Shown one piece after another: positions 5,981-7,436 of a DNA stretch of 7,436 bases. Both the position numbers and the translations under genes were made by a program. The notes under the pieces were generated by a model that made no database searches, was not told where the DNA came from, and was given only the letters and a program-made list of their open reading frames with translations. Origin of the DNA: Methanoregula sp. (GTDB lineage: Archaea > Halobacteriota > Methanomicrobia > Methanomicrobiales > Methanospirillaceae); NCBI GenBank assembly GCA_026394695.1, contig JAPKXT010000130.1:1-7436 (forward strand), written 5' to 3'. How positions within the stretch are numbered: the stretch's first letter is position 1; every line of letters starts with the position of its first letter.

Positions 5981-7435
5981 TTATCGTTTACGATCGATAC
6001 CGATAAATCCCGAGAACGAATCGTTGCTGTCGAACATTGGGATTGCGTAACTCTCGAGAAGAACATCATTGCCTCCTTTATGAATCCAATGGGACACATG
6101 AAGGACAGATTTTTCATGTCTCTCAACCGCAGTCTGAAACTTTTTTTGGTTGGGGACGATTGCATCCTGAGGAAGAAATTCAAAGGGGGTGTGTCCGATC
6201 AGTTCATCTGGTGTATAGCCAAGGATTGTTTCCACCAGCGGGCTTACGTATACAAAACGTGCATGTGCATCAGTTTCCCAGATTATATCCCCAATAGCTG
6301 TGATAAGATTTCGGAATCGCTGTTCGCTATGGATTAGCGCCTCCTCAATAGTCCTTCGATCCGTGATGTCACGGGCGATAATCGCGATCTTTTTCACTTC
6401 TCCGGTATCGCTTATTACGGGATATGCAACCGTGTCATACCAGCTACCGTCGCGTTCATCCTCAAAGCGCACCATCTTTTTCTTTTCGAGTACCTGAGCA
6501 ACCAGCGTTCGTCTCGAACGTGCAACCTCAATTGGCAGGAGATCATCTGCCAGGATACCAACCAATTCATCACTTCGCTTTCCAAAGCGTGCAGCGGCAG
6601 TTTCATTCAGTTCCAGAATTACGCCCTGTATATCCATTAAGATGACAGAATCTGTCGGTGTATTAATGAGTGCACGTGCAGTCGCCTCACTCTCGCGCAA
6701 TGCAATTTCTGCACGTTTGTGTTCCGTGATATCTCGTATTGCTACCTGTAACGCAGGTTTACCCTCGATAGTTGTTTTTACTCCCCTGCCTTCAACAATC
6801 ACCGATGTTCCATCGACACGAAGCACATGCAATTCCATCGGGGGTGTTATATCTCCCCCAAGATCTTTTTCAATAGTTTTCCTGACCGCATCACGGAAAT
6901 CGGGTTGAATAAATTCAAGGACCGGTTTATTGAGAACCGCGTCTGAATTTGAAGCACCAAGGAGGCTGAGGGCTGCCGGGTTCACAAAAATAATTTTTCC
7001 TTCTCGGTGAATGATAACAGCATCAGGAGATATATCCACGAGTTGCCGGTACCGGTCCTCGCTTTCCTGTAATGAGTTTTCTGCGCATTTACGTTCGGTA
7101 ATGTCCAATAAGGATGCAACGGACTTTTTTGTACCAGGGATCATATCGACGGTGAGGAATATATTACGGATATCCCCGGATTTTGTAATAAACCGGAACT
7201 CGTAGTTTTTCAGAGATCTCTCCAACCCTTCCATTCTCATCCGGTTCTGGTCCAGCATCCATTCAAGGTCTGCTTTTACGACAAATTCCGTCCAGCTCTT
7301 CTGCCCTTCAATCTCATGCTTTGAAAATCCCGAGAGACGTTCGAATTCCGTATTGACAAGGCTGATCATGGTGTTTTCTTCAACCTGGACGGTTGCCGTT
7401 CCCGTGTTTTCAAAAATAGTACGATAGCGGTTTTC
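5981..7435 (-). CDS. Multi-PAS sensor protein, N-terminus outside the window, no output domain after the last PAS
   Basis: The frame is open to the right edge, so the first 5' codons are missing; 484 residues are visible. An internal ATG at 7369 is not the start, because PAS sequence (ENRYRTIFENTGTA) continues upstream of it. Four PAS/PAC units follow one another, approximately residues 1-115, 125-237, 249-360 and 371-484, each opened by an SE..YR/FR.L-type segment (ESEDRYRQLV, ESEATARALI, HSEQRFRNLI) and the first three closed by a DIT[ED][RH][KR] PAC motif (LLDITERK, IRDITEHKR, ARDITDRR). The fourth ends FIGIDRKR and then stop, so the usual DITERK and kinase region are absent: no His-box, no HATPase motifs, no GGDEF or receiver domain. 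It most resembles sensor histidine kinases of methanogenic archaea by PAS content. There are no membrane segments in the visible part. Ligand and partner are unknown. It converges on dapF and is probably unrelated to that operon. Confidence 0.85.
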   Translation of the reverse strand, partial: ENRYRTIFENTGTATVQVEENTMISLVNTEFERLSGFSKHEIEGQKSWTEFVVKADLEWMLDQNRMRMEGLERSLKNYEFRFITKSGDIRNIFLTVDMIPGTKKSVASLLDITERKCAENSLQESEDRYRQLVDISPDAVIIHREGKIIFVNPAALSLLGASNSDAVLNKPVLEFIQPDFRDAVRKTIEKDLGGDITPPMELHVLRVDGTSVIVEGRGVKTTIEGKPALQVAIRDITEHKRAEIALRESEATARALINTPTDSVILMDIQGVILELNETAAARFGKRSDELVGILADDLLPIEVARSRRTLVAQVLEKKKMVRFEDERDGSWYDTVAYPVISDTGEVKKIAIIARDITDRRTIEEALIHSEQRFRNLITAIGDIIWETDAHARFVYVSPLVETILGYTPDELIGHTPFEFLPQDAIVPNQKKFQTAVERHEKSVLHVSHWIHKGGNDVLLESYAIPMFDSNDSFSGFIGIDRKR

Positions 7436-7436
7436 A

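Noticed and set aside
5981..6006. Inverted repeat TTATCG...CGATAA with an inner ATCGT-TT-ACGAT palindrome at the end of the PAS gene
   Set aside because: The arms are 5-6 bp, overlap the coding end, and have no following T run on the minus strand; too weak to call a terminator or binding site.

Overview
The window looks like chromosomal DNA of a methanogenic euryarchaeon, most likely of the Methanomicrobiales or a close relative. The reasons are two methyl-coenzyme M reductase (MCR) activation genes, which occur only in methane/alkane-metabolising archaea; an archaeal form III RuBisCO next to ribose-1,5-bisphosphate isomerase; archaeal-type promoters (TATA boxes, very short leaders); and a multi-PAS sensor of a kind abundant in Methanomicrobia. 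The taxonomic call is inference; nothing in the window is a strict species marker.

Layout. On the minus strand, 1-2854 reads, in transcription order, HAD-family P-type-ATPase-like soluble protein (2854-1997), then MCR activation component A2/AtwA (1961-348), then methanogenesis marker protein 3 (339 to the window edge, cut off). Spacing is tight (35 nt and 8 nt). AtwA may also have its own promoter inside the 3' end of the HAD gene. On the plus strand, 2913-5912 holds ribose-1,5-bisphosphate isomerase, form III RuBisCO and diaminopimelate epimerase, with gaps of 4 and 11 nt and Shine-Dalgarno sites placed over or next to the preceding stop codon, so a single operon is likely. The two units are divergent and share a 58-nt intergenic region (2855-2912) with one AT-rich box that could serve both directions. 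After a 68-nt convergent gap with a T-rich terminator candidate, the minus strand from 5981 to the right edge encodes a protein of at least four PAS domains. Its N-terminus is outside the window and no output domain follows the last PAS.

How the genes work together. AtwA and Mmp3 belong to the machinery that reductively activates the Ni(I) cofactor F430 of MCR, with AtwA supplying ATP hydrolysis. R15P isomerase and RuBisCO are consecutive steps of the archaeal AMP (nucleotide) salvage route: ribose-1,5-bisphosphate to ribulose-1,5-bisphosphate to two 3-phosphoglycerates. The AMP phosphorylase that would feed it, and a phosphoribulokinase that would make a cyclic route possible, are not in this window. 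DapF supplies meso-diaminopimelate for lysine; its link to the RuBisCO operon is not explained by a shared pathway. All catalytic residues that I could check in RuBisCO, R15P isomerase, DapF and both ATPase halves of AtwA are present. I found no mobile elements, CRISPR arrays, RNA genes or other signs of recent transfer. No gene-free stretch exceeds 70 nt. The least understood items are the HAD protein with its altered motif I, the shared divergent promoter with an 8-nt-period repeat, and the output-less PAS protein.
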